From an uncultured Clostridia bacterium (GTDB lineage Bacteria > Bacillota > Clostridia > UMGS1810), in NCBI GenBank assembly GCA_905210855.1, contig CAJLYL010000033.1:1-15371 (forward strand): 15,371 nucleotides of DNA, written 5' to 3'. Shown one piece after another: positions 7,573 to 14,183 of the stretch. The position numbers were made by a program, and so were the translations under genes. The first letter of the stretch is position 1, and each line of letters opens with the position of its first letter. Below the pieces are notes generated by a model. It was given only the letters and a program-made list of their open reading frames with translations. It was not told the origin of the DNA and made no database searches.

Positions 7573-8350
7573 GGAGCAAGGCATAAACCCCGGTCTCGCG
7601 GTAATCATAGTCGGCGACAACCCGGCGTCGCGCATCTATGTCAACCTCAAGGAAAAAGACTGCGCGCTGCTCGGCATTCACTCCGAGGAATACAGTCTCG
7701 GCGCGGACACAACCGAGGAAGAGCTCCTCGCCCTCATCGACCGTCTGAACAATGACGGCGCGGTTAACGGCATTTTGGTTCAGCTGCCGCTGCCAAAGCA
7801 GATTGACGAGACGAAGATAATAAACGCGATTAACCCCTCAAAGGATGTTGACGCATTCCACCCCGAGAATGTCGGCAGAATAATGACCGGCAAATACAGC
7901 TTCCTGCCCTGCACTCCGGCAGGCGTTATGGACCTCATAGCCGAGACGGGAGTTGACCTCACCGGCAAGCATTGCGTGGTTGTCGGCAGAAGCAACATTG
8001 TAGGCAAGCCCCAGGCAATGCTGCTGCTCCACAAAAACGCAACCGTGACGATATGCCACTCAAAAACTGTCGGACTAAAGGAAATCTGCCAAAGCGCGGA
8101 TGTGATAGTTGCCGCCGTGGGCAAAGCAGGGCTCATAAGGGGCGACTATATAAAGGAGGGCGCAATCGTTATCGACGTGGGCATGAACCGCGACGAAAAC
8201 GGCAAGCTCTGCGGCGACGTGGATTTTGACGCGGCGTGCGAAAAGGCTGCATATATAACCCCCGTGCCCGGCGGAGTTGGCCCCATGACCCGCGCCACGC
8301 TTATGCGAAACTGCGTAAATGCGGCAAAATCGGCTCATAATTTGGCGTGA
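7493..8350 (+). CDS. folD: Bifunctional methylenetetrahydrofolate dehydrogenase / methenyltetrahydrofolate cyclohydrolase
   Basis: FolD interconverts 5,10-methylene-, 5,10-methenyl- and 10-formyl-tetrahydrofolate in the cytosol, supplying one-carbon units for purines and formyl-Met-tRNA. The 285-residue length is typical. Visible signatures are NPASRIYVNLKEKDC (43-57) with the catalytic Tyr49 and Lys53, LVQLPLPKQID, the NADP-binding VVVGRSNIVGKP, and PVPGGVGPMTRATLM near the C-terminus. The start lies inside the upstream radical SAM gene, with AAGGAGAG at 7-8 bases spacing, so the 80-base overlap is real and not a mis-called start: the product needs this N-terminus. No terminator is evident after the stop; a new promoter lies about 60 bases downstream. 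Confidence 0.97.
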   Translation: MKCTILDGNALAKKIKTELTGEVTKLKEQGINPGLAVIIVGDNPASRIYVNLKEKDCALLGIHSEEYSLGADTTEEELLALIDRLNNDGAVNGILVQLPLPKQIDETKIINAINPSKDVDAFHPENVGRIMTGKYSFLPCTPAGVMDLIAETGVDLTGKHCVVVGRSNIVGKPQAMLLLHKNATVTICHSKTVGLKEICQSADVIVAAVGKAGLIRGDYIKEGAIVIDVGMNRDENGKLCGDVDFDAACEKAAYITPVPGGVGPMTRATLMRNCVNAAKSAHNLA

Positions 8351-8405
8351 TAATTTACAAAAATATGATTTGAAAGAAAATTTTATGCAAAATCAACAAT
8401 TATTA

Positions 8406-8434
8406 TTGACAGGAATGTAATAATAGTATAAAAT
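8406..8434 (+). promoter_or_regulatory. Sigma-A-type promoter of rny
   Basis: A perfect TTGACA (8406-8411), a 17-base spacer, then TAAAAT (8429-8434, one mismatch to consensus), in very AT-rich DNA. Transcription would start near 8441, giving a leader of about 70 bases before the TTG start of rny. Confidence 0.8.
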
Positions 8435-8491
8435 AATAGAGTATGTTATTATATTTTTGTGTAATAAAACTTTTGAATTATTTCTAATGAA

Positions 8492-8498
8492 AAGGAGG
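8492..8498 (+). promoter_or_regulatory. Ribosome binding site deciding the rny start
   Basis: AAGGAGG here is encoded inside the longer reading (codons just after the ATG at 8487), so it can only serve a downstream start. The spacing to TTG at 8511 is 12 bases, at the long end of the normal range. Confidence 0.55.
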
Positions 8499-8510
8499 CA
8501 GAAAAAGAAT

Positions 8511-10052
8511 TTGATTTATCTAATAATAGGAATCGCCGCAATCCTCGCCTGTGTAGGCTCTTTCTTTGGCGGAAAGCTGTACAGGATGAAGATTGCGGAA
8601 GCAGAAATAGGCGGCGCCGAGGAAAAAGCAAAGGCTATCATAGCCGAGGCTGAAAAGGCAGCCGAAACAAAGAAAAAAGAGGCTCTGCTCGAAGCCAAGG
8701 ATGAAATCCACAAGAGCAGAGCAGAATTTGAAAGAGAATCAAAAGAGAGACGCAAAGAGATGAATCGGCAGGAGAGCCGCATTCAGCAAAAAGAGGAAGC
8801 TCTCGACAGAAAGAGCGACAACCTTGAAAAAAAGGACGAGCTGCTCAGCCGCAAGATAAAAGAAGCTGACGCACTCAAGGCGGAAACCGAAAAGGTTAAA
8901 AACGCACAGCTTGAAATTCTTGAAAGAATATCGGGATTGTCCGTTGACGAAGCCAAGGACTATCTGCTCAAGAACATTGAGACAGAGGTAAGGCACGAGG
9001 CGGCAATCATGATTAAGGACATTGAGACTCAGGCGAAGGACGAAGCCGAGAAAAAGGCGCGCAACATCATCAGCCTTGCCATACAGAAATGTGCGGCAGA
9101 CCATGTTGCCGAGACAACGGTATCCGTTGTGTCACTCCCCAACGACGAGATGAAGGGACGCATAATCGGCAGAGAGGGAAGAAACATAAGAGCCTTGGAG
9201 ACACTTACGGGAATCGACCTTATCATAGACGACACGCCGGAGGCGGTTATCCTCTCATGCTTTGACCCCATAAAGCGCGAGATTGCAAGAATGGCTCTTG
9301 AAAAACTCATTGTTGACGGCAGAATCCATCCGGCGAGAATTGAAGAAACCGTCGAAAAATCGAGAAGAGAGCTTGACGCCATCATTAAACAGGAGGGCGA
9401 ACAGGCTACGTTTGAAACAGGAGTTCACGGCTTGCACCCGGAAATCATAAAGCTGCTCGGCAGAATGAAATTCCGCACAAGCTACGGACAGAATGTTCTC
9501 AAGCACTCCACCGAGGTTGCCCACCTTGCCGGCATAATGGCTGCAGAGCTGGGCGTGGACATCAAAACTGCCAAGAGAGCAGGTCTGCTCCACGATATCG
9601 GCAAATCCATCGACCACGAAATCGAAGGCTCCCATGTTGACATCGGTGTGGATATCGCCAAAAAATATCATGAATCACCCGAGGTTATACACGCGATTGC
9701 CGCGCACCACGGCGACGTTGAAGCAAACAGCGTCATTGCCTGCATAATTCAGGCGTGCGATGCCATAAGCGCAGCCCGCCCGGGCGCAAGGAGAGAAAAC
9801 CTCGAGACGTATATCAAGAGACTTGAGAAGCTCGAGGAGATTGCAAACTCCTTCAAGGGAGTGGAAAAATCCTTTGCAATTCAGGCAGGCAGAGAAATTC
9901 GCATCATGGTTAAGCCCGATGAGGTCAAGGAGGACGAAACGGTACTTCTCGCAAGGGATATCGTCAAGAAAATTGAAAGTGAGCTGGAGTACCCCGGTCA
10001 GATAAAGGTAAATATCATCAGGGAAACCCGTTCAGTAGATTACGCAAAATAA
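8511..10052 (+). CDS. rny: Ribonuclease Y
   Basis: RNase Y is a membrane-anchored endoribonuclease that begins mRNA decay in Firmicutes. From TTG at 8511 the product is 513 residues, close to the 520 of B. subtilis. It has a membrane helix (about 2-20), a long Glu/Lys-rich coiled coil (about 25-190), a KH domain with GRIIGREGRNI (216-226), and an HD domain with the catalytic HD in LLHDIGKS (361-362) and H332. The C-terminal region starts around 400. The start choice is judged as follows: AAGGAGG (8492-8498) lies 12 bases before TTG and yields a protein opening directly with the membrane helix, as in homologs. The in-frame ATG at 8487 has no ribosome binding site and lies upstream of this AAGGAGG; it would add MKRRQKKN. 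The frame is open to 8457. The partner gene ymdB follows. Confidence 0.95.
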   Translation: MIYLIIGIAAILACVGSFFGGKLYRMKIAEAEIGGAEEKAKAIIAEAEKAAETKKKEALLEAKDEIHKSRAEFERESKERRKEMNRQESRIQQKEEALDRKSDNLEKKDELLSRKIKEADALKAETEKVKNAQLEILERISGLSVDEAKDYLLKNIETEVRHEAAIMIKDIETQAKDEAEKKARNIISLAIQKCAADHVAETTVSVVSLPNDEMKGRIIGREGRNIRALETLTGIDLIIDDTPEAVILSCFDPIKREIARMALEKLIVDGRIHPARIEETVEKSRRELDAIIKQEGEQATFETGVHGLHPEIIKLLGRMKFRTSYGQNVLKHSTEVAHLAGIMAAELGVDIKTAKRAGLLHDIGKSIDHEIEGSHVDIGVDIAKKYHESPEVIHAIAAHHGDVEANSVIACIIQACDAISAARPGARRENLETYIKRLEKLEEIANSFKGVEKSFAIQAGREIRIMVKPDEVKEDETVLLARDIVKKIESELEYPGQIKVNIIRETRSVDYAK

Positions 10053-10067
10053 TTTAACATAAATACA

Positions 10068-10124
10068 CGGGGCTGTTTGCGCACCGGCTTGCCCGGACAA
10101 TGCATTTCAGCCCCGATTTTTTTA
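10068..10124 (+). terminator. Terminator-like hairpin between rny and ymdB
   Basis: CGGGGCTG (10068-10075) pairs with CAGCCCCG (10108-10115), followed by ATTTTTTT. The 32-base loop holds a smaller hairpin, CCGG with CCGG around CTTGC. It would end or weaken transcription before ymdB. Confidence 0.8.
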
Positions 10125-10127
10125 TTG

Positions 10128-10144
10128 TGCCGCGCCTTGCGGCA
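10128..10144 (+). repeat. Small hairpin ahead of ymdB sharing sequence with the 5583-5652 repeat
   Basis: TGCCGC (10128-10133) pairs with GCGGCA (10139-10144) around a 5-base loop. GCCTTGCGGC (10134-10143) is the exact reverse complement of 5636-5645 in the repeat cluster ahead of the radical SAM gene. Both copies sit a few tens of bases before a start codon. Confidence 0.4.
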
Positions 10145-10168
10145 GCTTATAAGGCAAGGTGATTTTAA

Positions 10169-10945
10169 TTGAACATACTTATAATAGGCGATATTTTCGG
10201 CTCATGCGGCCTGGATTACACCTCTCTGGTGCTGCGCGGAATAAAGGATGACTGTGACATTGACCTGTGCATAGCCAACGCGGAGAATGTGTCCGGCGGC
10301 AACGGCATGACCCAGGCGGATTACATGGAGCTGCTCGATTCCGGAGTTGACGGCTTCACCATGGGCAACCACACCTTCGGGAAAAAAGATATCGTGCGGA
10401 TAATGGAGAGCGAAAGAAATGTGATTCGCCCGTCAAACTACCCCGAGGGAACCCCGGGCAGAGGCAGCATGATTATAGGTGCAAAGGGCAAAAAAGTGGG
10501 TATAATAAACCTGATGGGCAGGGTGAATCTCATTAACATAGACTGCCCATTCCGCGCAGCGGACAGGGAAATTGAGCGTATAAAGAACAAATGCGACATC
10601 ATCCTTGTTGACTTTCACGCAGAGGCGACAAGCGAAAAGATAGCCATGGGCTACTACCTCGACGGCAGGGCAACCTGTGTGTTCGGGACACACACCCATG
10701 TGCAGACGGCTGACGAGACCGTTCTGCCGCGCGGCACCGGATATATAACGGATATCGGCATGACGGGGGCTGTTCACTCCGTAATCGGAGTGTCCAAGGA
10801 GGTCATTATCGAAAGATTCCTCACCTCGATGCCGCAGAAATTCGACCACGCCGGCGGCAAAGCAAAGCTTTGCGGCATAATTGTGACGACAGACGATGAA
10901 ACAAACCGATGCACCGGTATCAAGAGAATCCTTTATACGGATTAA
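10169..10945 (+). CDS. ymdB: YmdB-family metallophosphoesterase
   Basis: A 258-residue cytosolic calcineurin-like phosphoesterase (TIGR00282 family). B. subtilis YmdB hydrolyses 2',3'-cyclic nucleotides, affects biofilm versus motility decisions and interacts with RNase Y. Metal-binding positions are present: D8 (IGDIFG), E39/N40 (NAEN), N67/H68 (GNHTFGKKD), H150 (DFHAEATSEK), H175 and H177 (GTHTHVQTAD). The length fits the family. It starts with TTG at 10169, giving the family N-terminus MNILIIGDIFG, with AAGGTGA six bases upstream. It follows rny as in many Firmicutes, but a terminator-like hairpin lies between them. The next gene starts 11 bases downstream. Confidence 0.94.
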   Translation: MNILIIGDIFGSCGLDYTSLVLRGIKDDCDIDLCIANAENVSGGNGMTQADYMELLDSGVDGFTMGNHTFGKKDIVRIMESERNVIRPSNYPEGTPGRGSMIIGAKGKKVGIINLMGRVNLINIDCPFRAADREIERIKNKCDIILVDFHAEATSEKIAMGYYLDGRATCVFGTHTHVQTADETVLPRGTGYITDIGMTGAVHSVIGVSKEVIIERFLTSMPQKFDHAGGKAKLCGIIVTTDDETNRCTGIKRILYTD

Positions 10946-10956
10946 GGAGTGATTTG

Positions 10957-12534
10957 ATGAACAAAAATCGCATAATTGCATTAATCGCAACGCTTGCAAT
11001 GATTTTTTCGCTGTGTGCCTGCAGCAGCACCGCGGAGCAGGACGGCGATGGCAACGAGCCCAACCAAATCGAATATATCCCCGAGAGTGGCGGCACGCTG
11101 CGCCTCGCCTGTTTTGTGCCCGATACGCTCAATCCGCTGTCCACGCAGTATCGCAACGTGCGCGATGTGCTCATGACGGTGTACGAGGGGCTGTTTAAGG
11201 CAAACAGCGATTTGCGCGCGGCTCCGGTGCTTGCAGACAGCTTCACCGTGTCGGCTTCAAACAAGATATACACCATCAAGCTCAAGCCGAATGTGACGTT
11301 TCATGACGGCTCTGCGTTTGATGCAAACGATGTTGCGGCAACGTTTAACTACATCAAGACCTACCCCACGCCCTACACCGATATGCTGTCAAACGTGCTC
11401 TCATGCACCGTTGTCGATGCTTCAACCGTCTCGGTTGAGCTAATATCTCCGCAGACCGATTTTGTGAACAACCTCGATTTTCCCATACTGCCGAGCGGGC
11501 TTACAAAGGAGTCGTTTGCTGCGGAGAACAGCGCTTTTGTGCCCATAGGCACGGGGCGGTTCAAATATGAGGGACAGATTCCGAGCAAATACATGACCTG
11601 CGTGCGCTATGACAACTGGCACGGCGGCAGCACGACATATATCGACGGCATAAAAATCAGCTTCATGCACAACTCGGACGACATTTTCCATGCATTCGAC
11701 GCCGGCGAGATTGATATGTACACCACAGACGGCAGCAACTGGGGCGAATTCAGCTTCACATCGGATGTGACGACATATGAGACGGGTTCGCCGCGGTACA
11801 CCTACATCGGCATAAACACCGGCAATGAGAATCTCGCGGACGCCGCGGTACGCAGGGACATAAACGCCATGCTCGACAAAAAAGAGCTTGTGACAGACGT
11901 TATCTTCAACCATGCCGTACCGGCTGAGCTGCCGGTCATCGCCTCGGCATACTACAACGAGGTCAAATCAAACAACGGCGACAAGCCCAAGGATGCAGAA
12001 AGCAGCACCGACACAGCGCAGAAGGCGCCCGAGATGAACAAATACAAATTCTCGGTGTATCTGCTCTGCAATTCCGAGAGTAAGGAGAAGCAGAGGGCTG
12101 CGCAGTTTATCAAAAAGGCGCTTGAGCCGTACGGCATAACGGTTGTGCTGCAAAGCGTGGATTTCGACAGCTACCGTCAGCGCATAGCCGAGGGAAATTA
12201 TGATTTGTACATCGGCGAGGTGGTAATGCAAAACAACATGAACACAGACTTTATGTTCAACTCGCAGTACCGCACCGCCCAAAATCTGTGCATATTCTCA
12301 AACGGCGAGTTTGACAGCCTGCTGAACAATTTTGACATGATAAACGAATCAAGCGAAAATGCGTCTATCGTATACAATAACCTGAAAAAATATTTCCTAG
12401 AGAATGTACCGCAGATTCCGCTGTTCCACACAAACACGGCTCTGTTTGTCAGCAACAGGGTCAAGGGAACCACCCGACCGAATATGTCGGCTTATTACAG
12501 CGATGTGGGCGATTTTTTCATAAACACCAAGTAA
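10957..12534 (+). CDS. Solute-binding lipoprotein, family 5 (peptide/nickel ABC type)
   Basis: A 525-residue extracytoplasmic substrate-binding lipoprotein of the SBP_bac_5 (OppA/DppA-like) family. The start at 10957 has AAGGAGTG 5-6 bases upstream overlapping the ymdB stop; the open frame reaches back into ymdB but has no such site. The signal peptide (MNKNRIIALIATLAMIFSL) ends in lipobox LCAC with Cys22 the likely lipid anchor. Family features are GGTLRL at the mature N-terminus, TLNPL, VYEGLF, and YTIKLKPNVTFHDGSAFDANDV followed by FNYIKT. A low-complexity stretch (NNGDKPKDAESSTDTAQK) sits between the two lobes of the second half. No permease or ATPase gene adjoins it, so its transporter must be elsewhere, or it has a sensing role. 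The ligand cannot be predicted. Confidence 0.88.
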   Translation: MNKNRIIALIATLAMIFSLCACSSTAEQDGDGNEPNQIEYIPESGGTLRLACFVPDTLNPLSTQYRNVRDVLMTVYEGLFKANSDLRAAPVLADSFTVSASNKIYTIKLKPNVTFHDGSAFDANDVAATFNYIKTYPTPYTDMLSNVLSCTVVDASTVSVELISPQTDFVNNLDFPILPSGLTKESFAAENSAFVPIGTGRFKYEGQIPSKYMTCVRYDNWHGGSTTYIDGIKISFMHNSDDIFHAFDAGEIDMYTTDGSNWGEFSFTSDVTTYETGSPRYTYIGINTGNENLADAAVRRDINAMLDKKELVTDVIFNHAVPAELPVIASAYYNEVKSNNGDKPKDAESSTDTAQKAPEMNKYKFSVYLLCNSESKEKQRAAQFIKKALEPYGITVVLQSVDFDSYRQRIAEGNYDLYIGEVVMQNNMNTDFMFNSQYRTAQNLCIFSNGEFDSLLNNFDMINESSENASIVYNNLKKYFLENVPQIPLFHTNTALFVSNRVKGTTRPNMSAYYSDVGDFFINTK

Positions 12535-12590
12535 AAAAACACGGTGCGGCAAAATTCATTTTACCGCACCGTGTTTTTTGTTTTTTTAAT
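12533..12590. terminator. Strong bidirectional terminator between convergent genes
   Basis: CACGGTGCGG (12540-12549) pairs with CCGCACCGTG (12564-12573). The stem is extended outward by A6/T6, and inward by AAAA/TTTT past one mismatch. The plus side continues TTTTTTGTTTTTTT; on the minus side the A run gives T residues. It separates the solute-binding protein gene from the convergent small lipoprotein gene. Confidence 0.9.
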
Positions 12591-12912
12591 TGCCCTTCAT
12601 TGCGTTTCCGGCGTCATCCATAGCTTTTTTTGCGCCGTCAGCAGTGTCCTCAACGGCGTCTTTCATGCCGTCGGCAGTATCCTTTGTTGCGTCCTTGATG
12701 TCATCTCCCATTTTGTCCATATTCTGCTTCATGTCAGAGCCTGCGTTATTCTCTGTTGTGCCGGTCTTGTTTGCTCCGTCCGCATTGTCTGTCGTTGTTG
12801 TGTTGTTGGCTCCGTTGTTGTCCGTGTTGCTGTCATTTCCGCACGATGCAAACATAAGAGTCACAGAAAGCACCGCAACGGTCAAAAACATCTTGAATAT
12901 TTTCTTTTTCAA
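12586..12912 (-). CDS. Small lipoprotein with 11-residue helical repeats
   Basis: A 108-residue secreted lipoprotein of no known function. The signal peptide MKKKIFKMFLTVAVLSVTLM ends in lipobox FASC with Cys24. An Asn/Thr/Asp/Gly-rich linker (25-60) follows. From residue 62 four consecutive 11-residue units each start with Lys: KQNMDKMGDDI, KDATKDTADGM, KDAVEDTADGA, KKAMDDAGNAM, ending KGN. Such hendecads form amphipathic helices or right-handed coiled coils and resemble LEA-type or YtxH/CsbD-like stress proteins; that resemblance is inference. The start codon is TTG; AAAGGA lies about 12 bases upstream, and the only nearby ATG (residue 8) would lose the positive signal-peptide end. Convergent with the solute-binding gene and sharing its terminator. 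No clear promoter is visible; a palindrome AATATGCATATT lies at 12941-12952. Confidence 0.75.
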   Translation of the reverse strand: MKKKIFKMFLTVAVLSVTLMFASCGNDSNTDNNGANNTTTTDNADGANKTGTTENNAGSDMKQNMDKMGDDIKDATKDTADGMKDAVEDTADGAKKAMDDAGNAMKGN

Positions 12913-12972
12913 GTCAAATGCACATCCTTTCGTTATTATTAATATGCATATTTTAAAATTTAATACATATCA

Positions 12973-13023
12973 CAAAAAACAGTCTGTTTAATTGTATTGA
13001 ATCAATACAATCAAACAGACTGT
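12973..13023 (-). terminator. Near-perfect 45-base palindrome, terminator of the spore protein gene
   Basis: Positions 12979-13000 and 13002-13023 are reverse complements apart from one mismatch (12990/13012), with a single central base. On the minus strand the stem is followed by TTTTTT then GTG. It begins about 70 bases after the spore protein stop, so it is most simply that gene's terminator, though unusually long and AT-rich. Confidence 0.75.
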
Positions 13024-13093
13024 CGGGTTTATCACATTATATATATGACATTAGCCGTTTTTGCAACAAACCTCATGAATGTTTTCGGGTCAA

Positions 13094-13288
13094 TTACTTG
13101 TTAGCCATATCTGCTTCATACTTCTTAATCATATTCTTTACCATCTGACCGCCTACGGAGCCTGCCTGTCTTGCTGTCAAATCACCGTTGTAACCGTTTT
13201 TAAGATTTACGCCAACCTCACCGGCTGCCTCCATCTTAAATCTTTCCATAGCCTCTTTTGCTTCGGGAACTACGTGCTTACCTGACAT
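13094..13288 (-). CDS. Alpha/beta-type small acid-soluble spore protein
   Basis: A 64-residue DNA-binding protein that coats and protects spore DNA and is degraded by the GPR protease at germination. The conserved C-terminal signature is present: NGYNGDLTARQ (31-41) then GSVGGQMVKNMI (43-54). A GEVGV segment (23-27) lies where GPR cleaves. AAGGAGGTGATT lies a few bases upstream of the ATG at 13288; the open frame to 13297 begins inside that ribosome binding site and is rejected. It has its own terminator (12973-13023) and a possible sigma-G promoter (13321-13350). It marks the organism as an endospore former by descent. Typical genomes carry several such genes, so a particular ssp letter cannot be given. 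Confidence 0.95.
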   Translation of the reverse strand: MSGKHVVPEAKEAMERFKMEAAGEVGVNLKNGYNGDLTARQAGSVGGQMVKNMIKKYEADMANK

Positions 13289-13638
13289 TAAAATCACCTC
13301 CTTGATGTTTGGTACAGCTATAATTTGTGCAAAATCAAGAATAATAAACAGGTAATAAATTGAAATAATGCCAATGCTTGATTTTCGGTAAATTTGCGGT
13401 TTAGGAATTGCTTGAAGTCCATTTTGACGTGGATTTAATGTTCATTGTGGCTATATTGAATTTGATATTGAATAGCGTTGGATATTATCGACACAATTAC
13501 ACATCCGAATTTTATGTACGCAAAATTATCCGCTGATGATTGATATTGCACCGAAATCACGCTTTGCTGTATTTTCTTAATGATTGTTATTAGCACTTGA
13601 GTAAAGTTGTGGTAATATTATATTGTGAGGTGGTAAAT
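13289..13638. other. AT-rich intergenic stretch, 350 bases
   Basis: Apart from the spore protein's ribosome binding site and possible promoter near its left end, I see no gene, RNA or clear repeat here. Base composition is much lower in GC than the core genes to the left, and it leads into the decayed accessory stretch. Short coding-like fragments are not long enough to name. Confidence 0.6.
13321..13350 (-). promoter_or_regulatory. Possible sigma-G promoter of the spore protein gene
   Basis: On the minus strand TGTTTA (13345-13350), 17 bases, then CAAATTA (13321-13327), against a sigma-G consensus close to TGAATA and CATACTA. The match is partial (4 of 6 and 5 of 7), but the distance to the start (about 25-base leader) and the gene type fit. 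Confidence 0.4.
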
Positions 13639-13989
13639 ATGCTTAAAATATTTCAAGTTGAGAATTATAAAGGTTTTAAGCATCAATTGGTTTGGGACTT
13701 GTCTCAAACCAAAGACTATGCGTATTGCAAAGACTTAGTAAATAATAAAATTGTAAAGAAGGCTCTGATTTTTGGAAAGAATGGAAGCGGTAAATCCAGT
13801 TTGTGTACAGCGGTTATGGATATTACCGCACATCTTCTGGATGTTGAGAAAGATAATGTTCCGCCATATATTTATACAAATATCGGAAATGACAGATAGT
13901 ATGCGATGTTTACGTATGTTTTTCAGTTTGGAAAAGATGTATCTTAACGGAAAATTTACGGAATAGAAACAGTATATGGAAATAAGTGA
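13639..13989 (+). pseudogene. Broken AAA/ABC-type ATPase gene (SMC/OLD-like N-terminus)
   Basis: The ATG at 13639 has GAGGTGG upstream and opens MLKIFQVENYKGFK, the usual N-terminus of AAA_15/AAA_21-type ATPases found in abortive infection and OLD-like systems. Walker A GKNGSGKS is at residues 46-53. A TAG at 13897 ends the frame at 86 residues, but the same frame continues with clear protein-like sequence YAMFTYVFQFGKDV until TAA at 13945 and TGA at 13987. Full-length relatives are about 350-450 residues with Walker B and signature motifs; none follows here. So this is a decayed 5' remnant, with nothing to suggest the 86-residue piece functions. The family is reasonably sure; the original system type is not. 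Confidence 0.75.
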
Positions 13990-13994
13990 AGCGT

Positions 13995-14055
13995 ATTGAA
14001 TGTAAGAAAAAACACATTAAAAAGTTGCTGGTAACAACGATTTAATGTGTTCAAT
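13995..14055 (-). ncRNA. Stem-loop 1, terminator-like on the minus strand
   Basis: AACACATTAAA (14011-14021) pairs with TTTAATGTGTT (14041-14051). An inner GTTG/CAAC stem (14024-14027, 14035-14038) lies within, and an outer ATTG/CAAT pairing spans 13995-14055 with a bulge. On the minus strand the main stem is followed by TTTTCTTAC, so it may end a short minus-strand RNA that includes stem-loop 2. This reading as an RNA gene is speculative. Confidence 0.35.
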
Positions 14056-14057
14056 TC

Positions 14058-14110
14058 CGGATATGCCAAAAAGCACACCCACTGACTGTGGGGCTATTTT
14101 AGCATATCCG
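14058..14110. repeat. Stem-loop 2, 53-base inverted repeat element
   Basis: CGGATATGC (14058-14066) and GCATATCCG (14102-14110) pair perfectly. Inside, AAAA/TTTT, AGC/GCT and CCCAC/GTGGG (14078-14082 with 14088-14092) continue the stem with small bulges to a 5-base loop. It could be the end of a small transposable element or a structured RNA. No transposase gene is present. Confidence 0.55.
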
Positions 14111-14183
14111 CAAATGAAAATCAAGACTTTTGGACAAATTTTCTGTATTAAATGAAATTTTGATTTGCGGAGGGCTACATTTT

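Noticed and set aside
12544..12991. Plus-strand open frames over the small lipoprotein gene
   Set aside because: They begin inside the two-way terminator or run against the repeat-coding strand; the minus-strand reading has a signal peptide, lipobox and regular repeats.
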